The notes below the pieces were generated by a model. That model saw only the letters and a list, made by a program, of their open reading frames with translations, made no database searches and was not told the DNA's origin. DNA of 5,244 nucleotides, taken from contig CAIMNF010000341.1 of assembly GCA_903842755.1 (NCBI GenBank), forward strand, positions 1-5,244, read 5' to 3'. Below are positions 1 to 5,244 of this stretch, piece by piece. Positions within the stretch are counted from its first letter, which is position 1. Each line of letters starts with the position of its first letter. The stretch comes from Oligoflexia bacterium. GTDB taxonomy: Bacteria > Bdellovibrionota > UBA1018 > CAIMNF01. The position numbers and the translations under genes are program-made.

Positions 1-1
1 G

Positions 2-496
2 CGAATCGAAATTTAAATTAAGGCTAAAGGGATGGTTGCTACCTGGGGTTTGCTTAAGGTAAATGACCTCAGTGTTTTCGTATCCCCGGAGTGCTAAGCG
101 AGCCGTTAATTTTAAGTCGATCGGAAGCTCCACCACTAAATGTTCCACCAAAATAGGATTTGGAAGGTTTTCTTTACTTAGCGCCAAGAAAATTCCTTGG
201 ACTAACCGCTGAAGCGCAGGACGGTCTGCCCGTTCTATAAAGTTTAAGTCACTCAGCAAACGGATCAACGAATGGAAATAGCGGGGATGAGTTAAATAGG
301 CATGGTCAAATAGAATGGGCAATTCTGACTGCGTTGCCGGCTCCTTTAAAATTGCCGGGTTTCTCAGTAGCTCACCTATGCGTTCAGTAGCTTTGATTTC
401 GGAATCTCTTGCGTGTGAGTTTTTGGTCTCCTGTCCGTCGGTGACGGCAAAGCTCACACGGGTTAAGAGTACCGCTAAGAGGGCAAAATAGGTCAT
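2..496 (-). CDS. Exported protein of unknown function, 3' end outside the window
   Basis: An open frame of 165 codons runs from an ATG at 496 off the left edge, so the C terminus is missing. The N terminus has a hydrophobic stretch (YFALLAVLLTRVSFA) ending in a signal peptidase I-like S-F-A, after which the protein is polar, so export is likely. The rest looks mainly helical (for example HSLIRLLSDLNFIERAD, PALQRLVQGIFLALS) followed by a part that may be beta-rich (ENTEVIYLKQ). I recognise no family or catalytic motif. The ATG was chosen for AGGAGAGGA directly upstream. However, the frame stays open to a GTG at 565, and that longer form would put Arg-Arg just before the hydrophobic stretch, giving a more normal positively charged n-region. 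The start is therefore uncertain. The gene is divergent from the lipoprotein gene at 694. Confidence 0.75.
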   Translation of the reverse strand, partial: MTYFALLAVLLTRVSFAVTDGQETKNSHARDSEIKATERIGELLRNPAILKEPATQSELPILFDHAYLTHPRYFHSLIRLLSDLNFIERADRPALQRLVQGIFLALSKENLPNPILVEHLVVELPIDLKLTARLALRGYENTEVIYLKQTPGSNHPFSLNLNFDS

Positions 497-505
497 TCCT
501 CTCCT
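497..505 (-). promoter_or_regulatory. Ribosome binding site AGGAGAGGA before the ATG at 496
   Basis: On the minus strand AGGAGAGGA abuts the ATG at 496. The AGGAG core is only four bases from the start, shorter than ideal. It supports the ATG start over the GTG at 565, but it would also encode Arg-Arg-Gly if the longer form is used, so the match is not decisive. Confidence 0.5.
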
Positions 506-572
506 GATCGCTCCGAAGTCATACCCTGGCCAACGATGGTTCTTCAATTTTATTTTGGAGATCACGCGTCTT

Positions 573-600
573 AAAATACTTGATTATTTTAAATAGTCAA
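573..600 (-). promoter_or_regulatory. Candidate sigma70 promoter for the leftward gene
   Basis: On the minus strand TTGACT (600-595) is followed after 16 bases by TATTTT (578-573). Five of six bases match the -35 consensus TTGACA and four of six match TATAAT. Transcription would begin near 566, almost at the GTG at 565. That gives either a leaderless GTG message or a leader of about 70 bases before the ATG at 496. The surroundings are very AT-rich, so chance matches are likely. Confidence 0.4.
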
Positions 601-640
601 CTTTTAATACGTTGTTTTTAAAGGTTTTAATAGTTGATTA
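594..640. repeat. Short direct and inverted repeats in the divergent control region
   Basis: TTTTAATACGTTG (602-614) recurs as TTTTAATAGTTG (625-636), offset by 23 bases, about two helical turns, with one base deleted. TAGTCAAC (594-601) is a near inverted copy of GTTGATTA (633-640), and CAAC (598-601) also faces GTTG (611-614). The group overlaps the -35 element of the leftward promoter and lies just upstream of the rightward one. This would suit a dimeric regulator's operator, but the base composition makes AT-rich repeats cheap. Confidence 0.3.
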
Positions 641-646
641 ATTTTG

Positions 647-675
647 TTTATTTATTTTACTCCTTTGGCTATACT
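647..675 (+). promoter_or_regulatory. Weak candidate promoter for the NHL lipoprotein gene
   Basis: TATACT (670-675) is a good -10 hexamer with five of six consensus bases. At 17 bases upstream there is only TTTATT (647-652), a poor -35; TTGTTT (644-649) is better but 20 bases away. Transcription would start near 682, just at the ribosome binding site of the GTG at 694, leaving a leader of about 12 bases. Confidence 0.3.
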
Positions 676-681
676 GGAAGT

Positions 682-688
682 AAGGGGG
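682..688 (+). promoter_or_regulatory. Ribosome binding site AAGGGGG that decides the start at 694
   Basis: AAGGGGG ends five bases before the GTG at 694. This makes 694 a better start than the in-frame TTG at 634, which has no such site and whose extra residues lie upstream of the TATACT box. A second in-frame GTG at 700 would be 11 bases from the site and is less likely. Confidence 0.6.
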
Positions 689-693
689 CGAAA

Positions 694-2670
694 GTGCACG
701 TGATTTCAATTTTGACGAAAAGCTTAGTTCGAGCATTGCCGCTACTACTCGTTGTGGGCTGCAGCAAAAGTTTTACGGCAGATCTTAAATCAAATGCAAC
801 CAGTGCCTTGGTGAACCCAACAGCAACCCCTTTTCAGATCGAACCTCTCGTCGGGACGATCACTCGACTAGCAGGTGCCCCGATCAATCAACCCGCAACA
901 GTCACGGTGGACCTATCGGGGAACATCTATACAACCAACATCACCACTAAAACGCTTCTAAAAATAGATTCTCTAGGCAACCCAACAATCATTGGCCCAA
1001 CGATTGGGGGCACCACCCTGGTCGGGCCCGAGAGCATCGCAGCCGATGCTCTGGGTGGCATTTATATCGCAGACGTAGTCCAGGGCACTTGCACAAGCCT
1101 TTGTAATAAAATTTACCGGTATGTGCCAAGCACGAACACCATCACGTTAATTCAATCCGCTGCCGCAATTGATGCGGCGACCACTACAAAAGCATCCGCT
1201 ACGGGAAAAATCGGGGCAATCGCGATGGATAACGAGCGTGGCCTCCTTTATGTTGAAAGTACAGTTTCCAATGACAGCACCTATTTTATGAATGTTTCAA
1301 ATTTAGCGAGTATTGGCGCATTTACCTGGTATAGCGGCGCCCCTGACCCTGGAAGCCCCATTGCCATTGGTCAAAACGGAGATCCGATCGTTTCAGGAAC
1401 CAATACGGGCGGTCACGCGGGAATAGCCATCAGCGAGTTTTTGAACAGTCCTGTATTTGCATTTAACACCTCGGCGATTACGCCCTCTGGCCTTACCTAT
1501 GATCCCAGTGGCAATCTTTTCTTTAGTTTGGCGTCCAGCGCACAGCAAATTTTTAAATATGGAGAAATATCTCCCTTTGCAGTGGCTGGCGTTTACGGCC
1601 AAAACGGATTTTCAAATGGGACTACTGCGACGTTCAACAATCCGAGCGCACTTGCCCCAGACGCTTCCGGAAACATTTACATTGCAGACACCAGCAATAA
1701 TGCAATTCGTAAGCTTTCAACTGGCGGCAGCGTTAGCACGCTCTCTACCTCAATTGTAGGAGCCGGAATCGTTGTGGATTCTAACGGAGTATCGTATGTG
1801 GCGGACCCTACTCATCACGTCGTTTTTAGAATTTCTCCTAGTGGGGACACCACCGTTATCGCAGGAGTCATCGGGCAAACTTTAACGAGTAGTGGCTTCG
1901 ATGCGATCAATTCATCACCATCCACGCCTATTACCCTTTTAAATACTCCGTCTAGTGTAGCGCTCGATCCTACGGAGCAATTTCTTTATGTTGCGGATTA
2001 CGATACCAGTATCTTCACTTCTGACCCTTCTCCTCCTGGCGGCAATGCAACCAGCTTTATCTTTAAAATCAACCTGAGCACTCTGGTCATGACGCTTTAC
2101 TCGTTTGGCGATGATCAGTCCGGCGACAACAGTACCTTTATTTTTCCTACAAACCTGGTTCAAACGGGGGGTAACCTTTACTTGATGTCGGCCTACAACG
2201 GCACACTTTGGGAAGTCAACTCAACGAGCGATTTCTACCACAATGCGGTCGCTTTCGCTCCTTCGATCACCATTAAACAGTCAAACGGAAGCCCTTTTAA
2301 TGCGACGACGAACTTTGGAACCGCCATGGGCGGAATTGCAGTCGATCCGCTCGGCGAATACTTGTACGTGATGGACTCCTACGCTGAATTGTTATACAAA
2401 ATAAATTTATCGACTCAGACTTATACGACTATTATGCTAACGGGAAACTCCGACTCACAGTACCAGCAGGGGTTGGCGTTCGACACTTTTGGAAACTTAT
2501 ACGACGCCGACGTCGCCACCCAAACGATTTACCTCACTAACCCAGCGACGGGCGTACAGACGACTTTCTTATCCTCCGGCTTTACGAACATGCCGGGCAT
2601 CGCTTTTGATCCATATGGATATTTGCATGCGATCGATGCGGGCAACCAAAGAGTGCTACTGATTAAATAG
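694..2670 (+). CDS. NHL-repeat beta-propeller lipoprotein
   Basis: A 658-residue protein from the GTG at 694. The N terminus is a lipoprotein signal: basic residues, a hydrophobic core and the lipobox LVVGC with Cys23 as the predicted lipidated residue. Ser follows the Cys, which in enterobacteria favours outer-membrane sorting. After a Thr/Asn/Ser-rich linker come about eleven NHL-type blades with cores starting near residues 66, 111, 172, 263, 315, 355, 417, 486, 544, 590 and 632. The clearest is NPSALAPDASGNIYIADTSN at 316-335. Eleven blades suggest two propellers in tandem. The last blade ends at the stop codon. Blade 2 carries a CTSLC insert (Cys133, Cys137), the only cysteines besides the lipid anchor seen in the reading. 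NHL propellers usually bind proteins or glycans; no catalytic residues stand out, so the ligand is unknown. A surface or periplasmic binding role is inferred. Confidence 0.88.
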   Translation: MHVISILTKSLVRALPLLLVVGCSKSFTADLKSNATSALVNPTATPFQIEPLVGTITRLAGAPINQPATVTVDLSGNIYTTNITTKTLLKIDSLGNPTIIGPTIGGTTLVGPESIAADALGGIYIADVVQGTCTSLCNKIYRYVPSTNTITLIQSAAAIDAATTTKASATGKIGAIAMDNERGLLYVESTVSNDSTYFMNVSNLASIGAFTWYSGAPDPGSPIAIGQNGDPIVSGTNTGGHAGIAISEFLNSPVFAFNTSAITPSGLTYDPSGNLFFSLASSAQQIFKYGEISPFAVAGVYGQNGFSNGTTATFNNPSALAPDASGNIYIADTSNNAIRKLSTGGSVSTLSTSIVGAGIVVDSNGVSYVADPTHHVVFRISPSGDTTVIAGVIGQTLTSSGFDAINSSPSTPITLLNTPSSVALDPTEQFLYVADYDTSIFTSDPSPPGGNATSFIFKINLSTLVMTLYSFGDDQSGDNSTFIFPTNLVQTGGNLYLMSAYNGTLWEVNSTSDFYHNAVAFAPSITIKQSNGSPFNATTNFGTAMGGIAVDPLGEYLYVMDSYAELLYKINLSTQTYTTIMLTGNSDSQYQQGLAFDTFGNLYDADVATQTIYLTNPATGVQTTFLSSGFTNMPGIAFDPYGYLHAIDAGNQRVLLIK

Positions 2671-2720
2671 CAAAACGAAGTCCATTGCATAAAACGAAAA
2701 GTTTTCTTGAGTCCGATCAA

Positions 2721-2748
2721 TTGACTTTATTATTACATATGTTAAATA
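2721..2748 (+). promoter_or_regulatory. Promoter for the secreted protein gene at 2757
   Basis: TTGACT (2721-2726) is followed after 16 bases by TAAATA (2743-2748), preceded by TG at 2740-2741 as in extended -10 promoters. Transcription would start near 2755, within a couple of bases of the ATG at 2757. There is no Shine-Dalgarno sequence before that ATG, which fits a leaderless or nearly leaderless mRNA. Confidence 0.5.
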
Positions 2749-2756
2749 TAAAAACC

Positions 2757-3515
2757 ATGAAACTGCGCTCATTGGTTGGGAGTTCGTTGCAAGGTCTCGT
2801 CGTTCTATTCAGTTTATCGCTAGGCATGAATGCCCGGGCAACTCTTTATGATTTGCCAAGTTTTTCAAACTTCAAGATTACCCCGCAGCTCAGTACCGTC
2901 TGCGGTGACCTGTTAGTCGATGTTCCCGAAAATGCCGAAGCAGCAATTTTAAAAAACTCATACGCGGCTAGCATTTACCATATTGACCCTCAAGGTGCCG
3001 GCGAGTCTTACTTACTCAAAACCTATCAGAACCCCACCTTGCTCCAAAAGGATGTCCGTAGTTTTGACTTCATCAACGATGTACTGTCTTATTCCAAGAA
3101 TTCAACTGATTTTAAGGCGATTAGTTACCACAAAGTGCCTCACAAAGATCAGTCGCTCGCTTTTGCAGAACTACAGGGTATTTCAGCGGCACGATTATAC
3201 GAGCAATTAAATACCAAACAAATGGCTGAATTCCGCTCGTATTATCGCCAACAGCTTCAAGAGTTCAGTACCCAAGTTTACGCCTATCAAAGAGCGCAAA
3301 ACCGGTTAGAGGGTGGAAGCCCACTTCGAACAATAGAAGTAGTCCATACCGAAATTCGTTCTCTAGACAAAGAACTTCTACCGCGCCTAAATATCTTGGT
3401 AAACGCATTTGAGCCCACAGCGGCCGAGCGGCAAGTGGTTTTATCCATTGAAGCGAGTGATATTTTGATTGAGTCCGGCTCGGGGAATCTTTTTATTCTT
3501 GGACCGAGGTACTGA
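2757..3515 (+). CDS. Secreted protein of unknown function, kinase-like in outline
   Basis: A 252-residue protein. The ATG at 2757 is chosen because it starts directly with a classical signal peptide: Met-Lys-Leu-Arg, a hydrophobic core, and N-A-R-A with cleavage after residue 28. In-frame TTG 2685 and ATG 2739 would add a non-signal leader, and no start has a clear ribosome site. I recognise no family with certainty. The order of elements resembles an aminoglycoside phosphotransferase or kinase N-lobe: ASIYHIDPQG then ESYLLKTY (Lys88 as the beta3 lysine), a helix at 97-111, FKAISYHKV (119-127), hinge-like SLAFAELQGISAARLY (133-148), and a long helix at 153-182. The end, SDILIESGSGNLFILGPRY (234-252), resembles the NILI...LIDPRY end of a catalytic loop, but the HxD residues are absent and the protein stops there. 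A degenerate, truncated kinase fold is my inference; coiled-coil protein is an alternative. Confidence 0.8.
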   Translation: MKLRSLVGSSLQGLVVLFSLSLGMNARATLYDLPSFSNFKITPQLSTVCGDLLVDVPENAEAAILKNSYAASIYHIDPQGAGESYLLKTYQNPTLLQKDVRSFDFINDVLSYSKNSTDFKAISYHKVPHKDQSLAFAELQGISAARLYEQLNTKQMAEFRSYYRQQLQEFSTQVYAYQRAQNRLEGGSPLRTIEVVHTEIRSLDKELLPRLNILVNAFEPTAAERQVVLSIEASDILIESGSGNLFILGPRY

Positions 3516-3536
3516 TTCCAGGTTCTTCTCTATTAA

Positions 3537-3620
3537 TGGTGCGGCCGAGAAGACTTGAACTTCCACGCCTTACGGCATACGCCCCTCAAACGTACGTGTC
3601 TACCATTCCACCACGACCGC
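3537..3620 (-). tRNA. tRNA-Leu (anticodon GAG), CCA encoded
   Basis: The minus strand folds as a class II tRNA. The acceptor arm GCGGTCG pairs with CGGCCGC (one G-U). The D arm GTGGAATGGTAGACAC contains the conserved GG. The anticodon stem TACGT/GCGTA encloses loop TTGAGGG with anticodon GAG at 3587-3585. A long variable arm (GCC GTAA GGC) and a T arm with loop TTCAAGT follow, then discriminator A and an encoded CCA (3539-3537). The long variable arm and discriminator A are leucine-type. It reads CUC and CUU. No clear dedicated promoter is visible in the 50 bases upstream, so read-through from the barrel gene on the same strand is possible. Its 3' end lies 21 bases past the stop of the convergent gene at 3515. 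Confidence 0.96.
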
Positions 3621-3670
3621 ACAAACTTTAATCACGAATAAGGGTGAGTCTGATCACCATACCTAAAATT

Positions 3671-4312
3671 TTACTCAAACTCAAGCTTGATGCCCCAAAG
3701 AACGATATTCCCATTCACGGAACTTCCGCTGGAGGGTACGACTAAGGTGATGGGCTGATATTCGGCTAGAATATAGCCTGCGGTTAACCCTAAAGCCACA
3801 TAGGCGTCGCGAACGGTGAATGAATCGAATGGGTTTAATGAAATCATTAGGCCGAACGAATAGCCGGTGTCACTGGTCGTAAACGAGGTTCCGTTACCGT
3901 CTAATAATCGTAAATAATCATATTTAAAGCTGGCAAAAGGAATCACGGGCTGACTTTTCCAAAACTTGAGCAAGTATCCCACCTGCGCGCCCCCAATCAG
4001 ATTTCCGTAGGAGGAGCTCAGCGCAGTAACATTTAAGGGGATAACCCCCGCATGCGCGCCAATAAAGAAAGTTCCAGCTTTCTGCCAAGGCAAGTAATAG
4101 TCAAATTGAAATTGATACGTGGGTCCGTTGGATGTCGCGATGGGAAATTTATTAAAACCAGCCTTAATACTAAACGCAATGGAAGGCGATACCCGATAGT
4201 ACGGCGGGGTATCTAAATGATCTTCGTCGAGATCTTCCGCTTGGGCACTGAAGTGAACACAAGATGAACTGACCAATAACAGCGCAATCCAACCCCAGAA
4301 ATGGCGACTCAC
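3671..4312 (-). CDS. Small outer-membrane beta-barrel protein
   Basis: A 213-residue protein from a GTG at 4312. It has a signal peptide with hydrophobic core WIALLLVSSS and an A-Q-A cleavage site after residue 25, then an acidic stretch (EDLDEDHLD). The mature part shows about eight amphipathic, aromatic-rich strands, near residues 39-53, 65-74, 81-93, 104-118, 122-136, 149-160, 169-185 and 201-212, as in small eight-stranded barrels of the OmpA/OmpW/OmpX size class. The C-terminal segment (VLWGIKLEFE) alternates like a final barrel strand, though it ends in Glu after Phe instead of in Phe. No specific family is recognised and no substrate can be named. AAAGGGG runs straight into the GTG, so a normal ribosome spacing is missing; an in-frame TGA closely upstream rules out a much longer form. 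It is divergent from the SEC-C gene. Confidence 0.82.
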   Translation of the reverse strand: MSRHFWGWIALLLVSSSCVHFSAQAEDLDEDHLDTPPYYRVSPSIAFSIKAGFNKFPIATSNGPTYQFQFDYYLPWQKAGTFFIGAHAGVIPLNVTALSSSYGNLIGGAQVGYLLKFWKSQPVIPFASFKYDYLRLLDGNGTSFTTSDTGYSFGLMISLNPFDSFTVRDAYVALGLTAGYILAEYQPITLVVPSSGSSVNGNIVLWGIKLEFE

Positions 4313-4318
4313 CCCTTT

Positions 4319-4347
4319 ATGTTCTCAGGCGGCAAAGCTACTGTCAA
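4319..4347 (-). promoter_or_regulatory. Candidate promoter for the beta-barrel gene
   Basis: On the minus strand a perfect TTGACA (4347-4342) is followed after 17 bases by GAACAT (4324-4319), which has only three of six -10 consensus bases. The predicted start of transcription falls at or next to the GTG at 4312, so the message may have no leader. The -35 match is strong and the -10 weak. Confidence 0.4.
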
Positions 4348-4348
4348 A

Positions 4349-4378
4349 TTGAACATTTAAGTCAAAACACTGTATTGC
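4349..4378 (+). promoter_or_regulatory. Weak candidate promoter for the SEC-C/tex operon
   Basis: TTGAAC (4349-4354) and TATTGC (4373-4378) are 18 bases apart. An alternative -10 is GATAGT (4401-4406), which is closer to consensus but lacks a partner -35 at normal spacing and would put the start of transcription on the ATG at 4415. Neither is convincing alone. A promoter in this 102-base gap is expected because the barrel gene points the other way. Confidence 0.22.
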
Positions 4379-4386
4379 AAAACCCC

Positions 4387-4409
4387 TCCACTTTAGGCAG
4401 GATAGTGGA
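4387..4409 (+). promoter_or_regulatory. Inverted repeat touching the SEC-C gene start
   Basis: TCCACT (4387-4392) and AGTGGA (4404-4409) are a perfect six-base inverted repeat around an 11-base centre. The right arm includes the only GGA-type ribosome-site candidate, four to five bases before the ATG at 4415. It could be an operator, or an RNA hairpin that hides the ribosome site. Six bases is short enough for chance. Confidence 0.35.
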
Positions 4410-4414
4410 TCTGA

Positions 4415-4990
4415 ATGACTACACCAGAATTAAACTTTAAAGATGTGGGCCGGAATGCCCCCTGCCCTTGCGGCAGTGGCAAAAAGTATAAAAAATGCCA
4501 TGCAACCGAAGTGGAGTCCCAATGGCAGGGCTCTTCGGGGGCCTCCTCGGCAGTCTCTGCGGCTCAGAATGATTCGGATTACTCCGTCGCGGAAAGCGAC
4601 GGCCAAGGCGCCAATAGTACGCCGCAGTTCGACCCATCCAAAATGGACCTCAACTGGCTTGCGCAATTTAGCTCGGCTATTCAACGGTTGCCCAAAGGCC
4701 AACTTCAGCGCCTTCAATCCCTCATGCAAAAAGCCATGGCCGGAAAAGATGTGGCGCGGGAGCTGGAGGAGTTTCAACGAACGTTGCCTGTAAATATTCA
4801 GGAGCTGCTGAAAAACTCACCCGCATTGGAACAACAACTGGAAGACGCGCAAATTAAATCCAAAGAGGGCGCAGCGGCAGCCGCATCCACTCCTTTGACG
4901 GACGAACAAAAACAAAAGCTTCAAGAAATTCAAAAAAGCAACCAAAAGGCAGGGCTTTCGCGCCTTTGGGATCGATTTCGGAAAAAATAA
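4415..4990 (+). CDS. SEC-C zinc-motif protein encoded just upstream of tex
   Basis: A 191-residue cytoplasmic protein without a signal peptide. Residues 11-30 are a textbook SEC-C motif: VGRNAPCPCGSGKKYKKCHA, with Cys17, Cys19, Cys28 and His29 as the zinc ligands. The same motif is found at the C terminus of SecA, where it contacts SecB and ribosomes, and in many small proteins. Here it is at the N terminus. A Ser/Ala/Asp-rich, probably flexible linker follows (about 31-70), then a helical region (about 77-148), an alanine run (153-157), a further helix (162-178) and a basic tail (SRLWDRFRKK). The helical part resembles no family I know. The stop codon is two bases from the tex ATG, so the two are almost certainly co-transcribed and translationally coupled. 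A role with nucleic acid or ribosomes is inferred from motif and partner only. Confidence 0.9.
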   Translation: MTTPELNFKDVGRNAPCPCGSGKKYKKCHATEVESQWQGSSGASSAVSAAQNDSDYSVAESDGQGANSTPQFDPSKMDLNWLAQFSSAIQRLPKGQLQRLQSLMQKAMAGKDVARELEEFQRTLPVNIQELLKNSPALEQQLEDAQIKSKEGAAAAASTPLTDEQKQKLQEIQKSNQKAGLSRLWDRFRKK

Positions 4991-4992
4991 TC

Positions 4993-5244
4993 ATGACGTT
5001 TGAAAAATGGATACTTCAGTTTGACTCAACCTTATCGCCCCGCTCTATTGCCTCCGTATTGGAGCTAAAAACCGAAGGCGCCACCGTGCCCTTTATCGCG
5101 CGGTACCGGAAAGAAAAAACCGGCAACTTAGATGAAGTCCAAATTCAAACCATCCTCGATCAAAAAGAAGAATGGGACGAACTCCATAACCGCCAAGGCT
5201 ACATTATTAGCGAGATTGAAAAACAAGGAAAGCTAACGGACGAA
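4993..5244 (+). CDS. tex: Tex RNA-binding transcription accessory protein, N-terminal part
   Basis: The first 84 codons of tex, cut by the right edge; full Tex proteins are about 700-800 residues. The match rests on the hallmark of the Tex N-terminal helical domain, VPFIARYRKEKTGNLDEVQ at residues 32-50, preceded by the usual short helix-rich lead (LELKTEGAT). In the family this domain is followed by a YqgF/RNase H-like fold, helix-hairpin-helix units and a C-terminal S1 RNA-binding domain, all outside the window. Tex is a widely conserved cytoplasmic nucleic-acid-binding protein linked to transcription, toxin gene expression in Bordetella, and stress tolerance. The ATG is chosen because it follows the preceding stop by two bases. 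It has only a weak ribosome site (GGA at 4980-4982), consistent with coupling to translation of the SEC-C gene. Confidence 0.93.
   Translation, partial: MTFEKWILQFDSTLSPRSIASVLELKTEGATVPFIARYRKEKTGNLDEVQIQTILDQKEEWDELHNRQGYIISEIEKQGKLTDE

Noticed and set aside
634..693. Twenty-codon N-terminal extension of the lipoprotein from a TTG at 634
   Set aside because: It has no ribosome site, lies largely upstream of the TATACT box, and would put a hydrophobic tail before a complete lipoprotein signal that starts well at 694 behind AAGGGGG.
1393..2163. Minus- and plus-strand open frames inside the NHL lipoprotein gene (1393-1602, 1457-1759, 1939-2163)
   Set aside because: They lie wholly within a gene with continuous family signature and read as low-information Arg-rich or Lys-rich shadow translations without ribosome sites.
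2691..2705. Hairpin AAAAC-GAAAA-GTTTT as a terminator of the lipoprotein gene
   Set aside because: The stem has one G-C pair and four A-T pairs, too weak for an intrinsic terminator, and only a short T stretch is within the stem itself.
2685..2756. Extension of the secreted protein from TTG 2685 or ATG 2739
   Set aside because: Both include the TTGACT/TAAATA promoter or part of it and add residues before a signal peptide that is complete from ATG 2757.
3537..3620. tRNA-Leu as an integration site of a mobile element
   Set aside because: No integrase, and no repeated copy of the tRNA 3' end elsewhere in the window.
3643..3658. Hairpin GGTGA-GTCTGA-TCACC between the barrel gene and the tRNA
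   Set aside because: The five-base stem is short and no T-run follows closely on either strand, so I do not call it a terminator.
4247..4270. Lipobox (SSSC) in the barrel protein's signal peptide
   Set aside because: Ser at -3 is a poor lipobox residue, and a standard A-Q-A signal peptidase I site lies seven residues further on, which suits a barrel protein.
4430..4793. Overlapping frames on both strands within the SEC-C gene (4430-4777, 4437-4637, 4443-4793)
   Set aside because: The SEC-C motif fixes the real frame; the others are Arg/Pro-rich shadows of it.

Overview
The window looks like chromosomal DNA from a Gram-negative bacterium of moderate GC content. Four neighbouring genes encode exported or envelope proteins: a signal-peptide protein, a lipoprotein, a second secreted protein and an outer-membrane beta-barrel. 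They are followed by a tex gene, a conserved housekeeping locus. The mix of long NHL-propeller lipoproteins, small unknown barrels and orphan secreted proteins would suit Bdellovibrionota or a related deltaproteobacterial lineage, but that is an impression and not a demonstrated assignment. I see no phage genes, insertion sequence, CRISPR array or other sign of a mobile element.

Layout from left to right. (1) Positions 2-496, minus strand: the 5' part of a gene for an exported protein of unknown function, running off the left edge. (2) Positions 497-693: an AT-rich divergent control region with candidate promoters on both strands and short direct and inverted repeats. (3) Positions 694-2670, plus strand: a 658-residue lipoprotein made of about eleven NHL-type beta-propeller blades. 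(4) Positions 2757-3515, plus strand: a 252-residue secreted protein with a good signal peptide and a TTGACT promoter whose -10 lies just before the ATG. Its sequence has a kinase-like (aminoglycoside phosphotransferase-like) look but lacks catalytic residues and ends where a kinase would reach its metal-binding loop. (5) Positions 3537-3620, minus strand: tRNA-Leu(GAG) with an encoded CCA. (6) Positions 3671-4312, minus strand: a small, probably eight-stranded outer-membrane beta-barrel. (7) Positions 4313-4414: a second divergent control region, with an inverted repeat touching the next start codon. (8) Positions 4415-4990, plus strand: a protein with an N-terminal SEC-C zinc motif and a helical C-terminal part. 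(9) Positions 4993-5244, plus strand: the start of tex, two bases after the SEC-C gene and very probably in one operon with it.

The left three quarters are envelope and secretion genes with no shared pathway that I can name; each seems to have its own promoter. The right end is an RNA/transcription-related pair (SEC-C protein plus Tex). The most interesting items are the kinase-like secreted protein, the SEC-C/tex coupling, and the repeated placement of -10-like elements about 6-8 bases before start codons, which hints at leaderless mRNAs.
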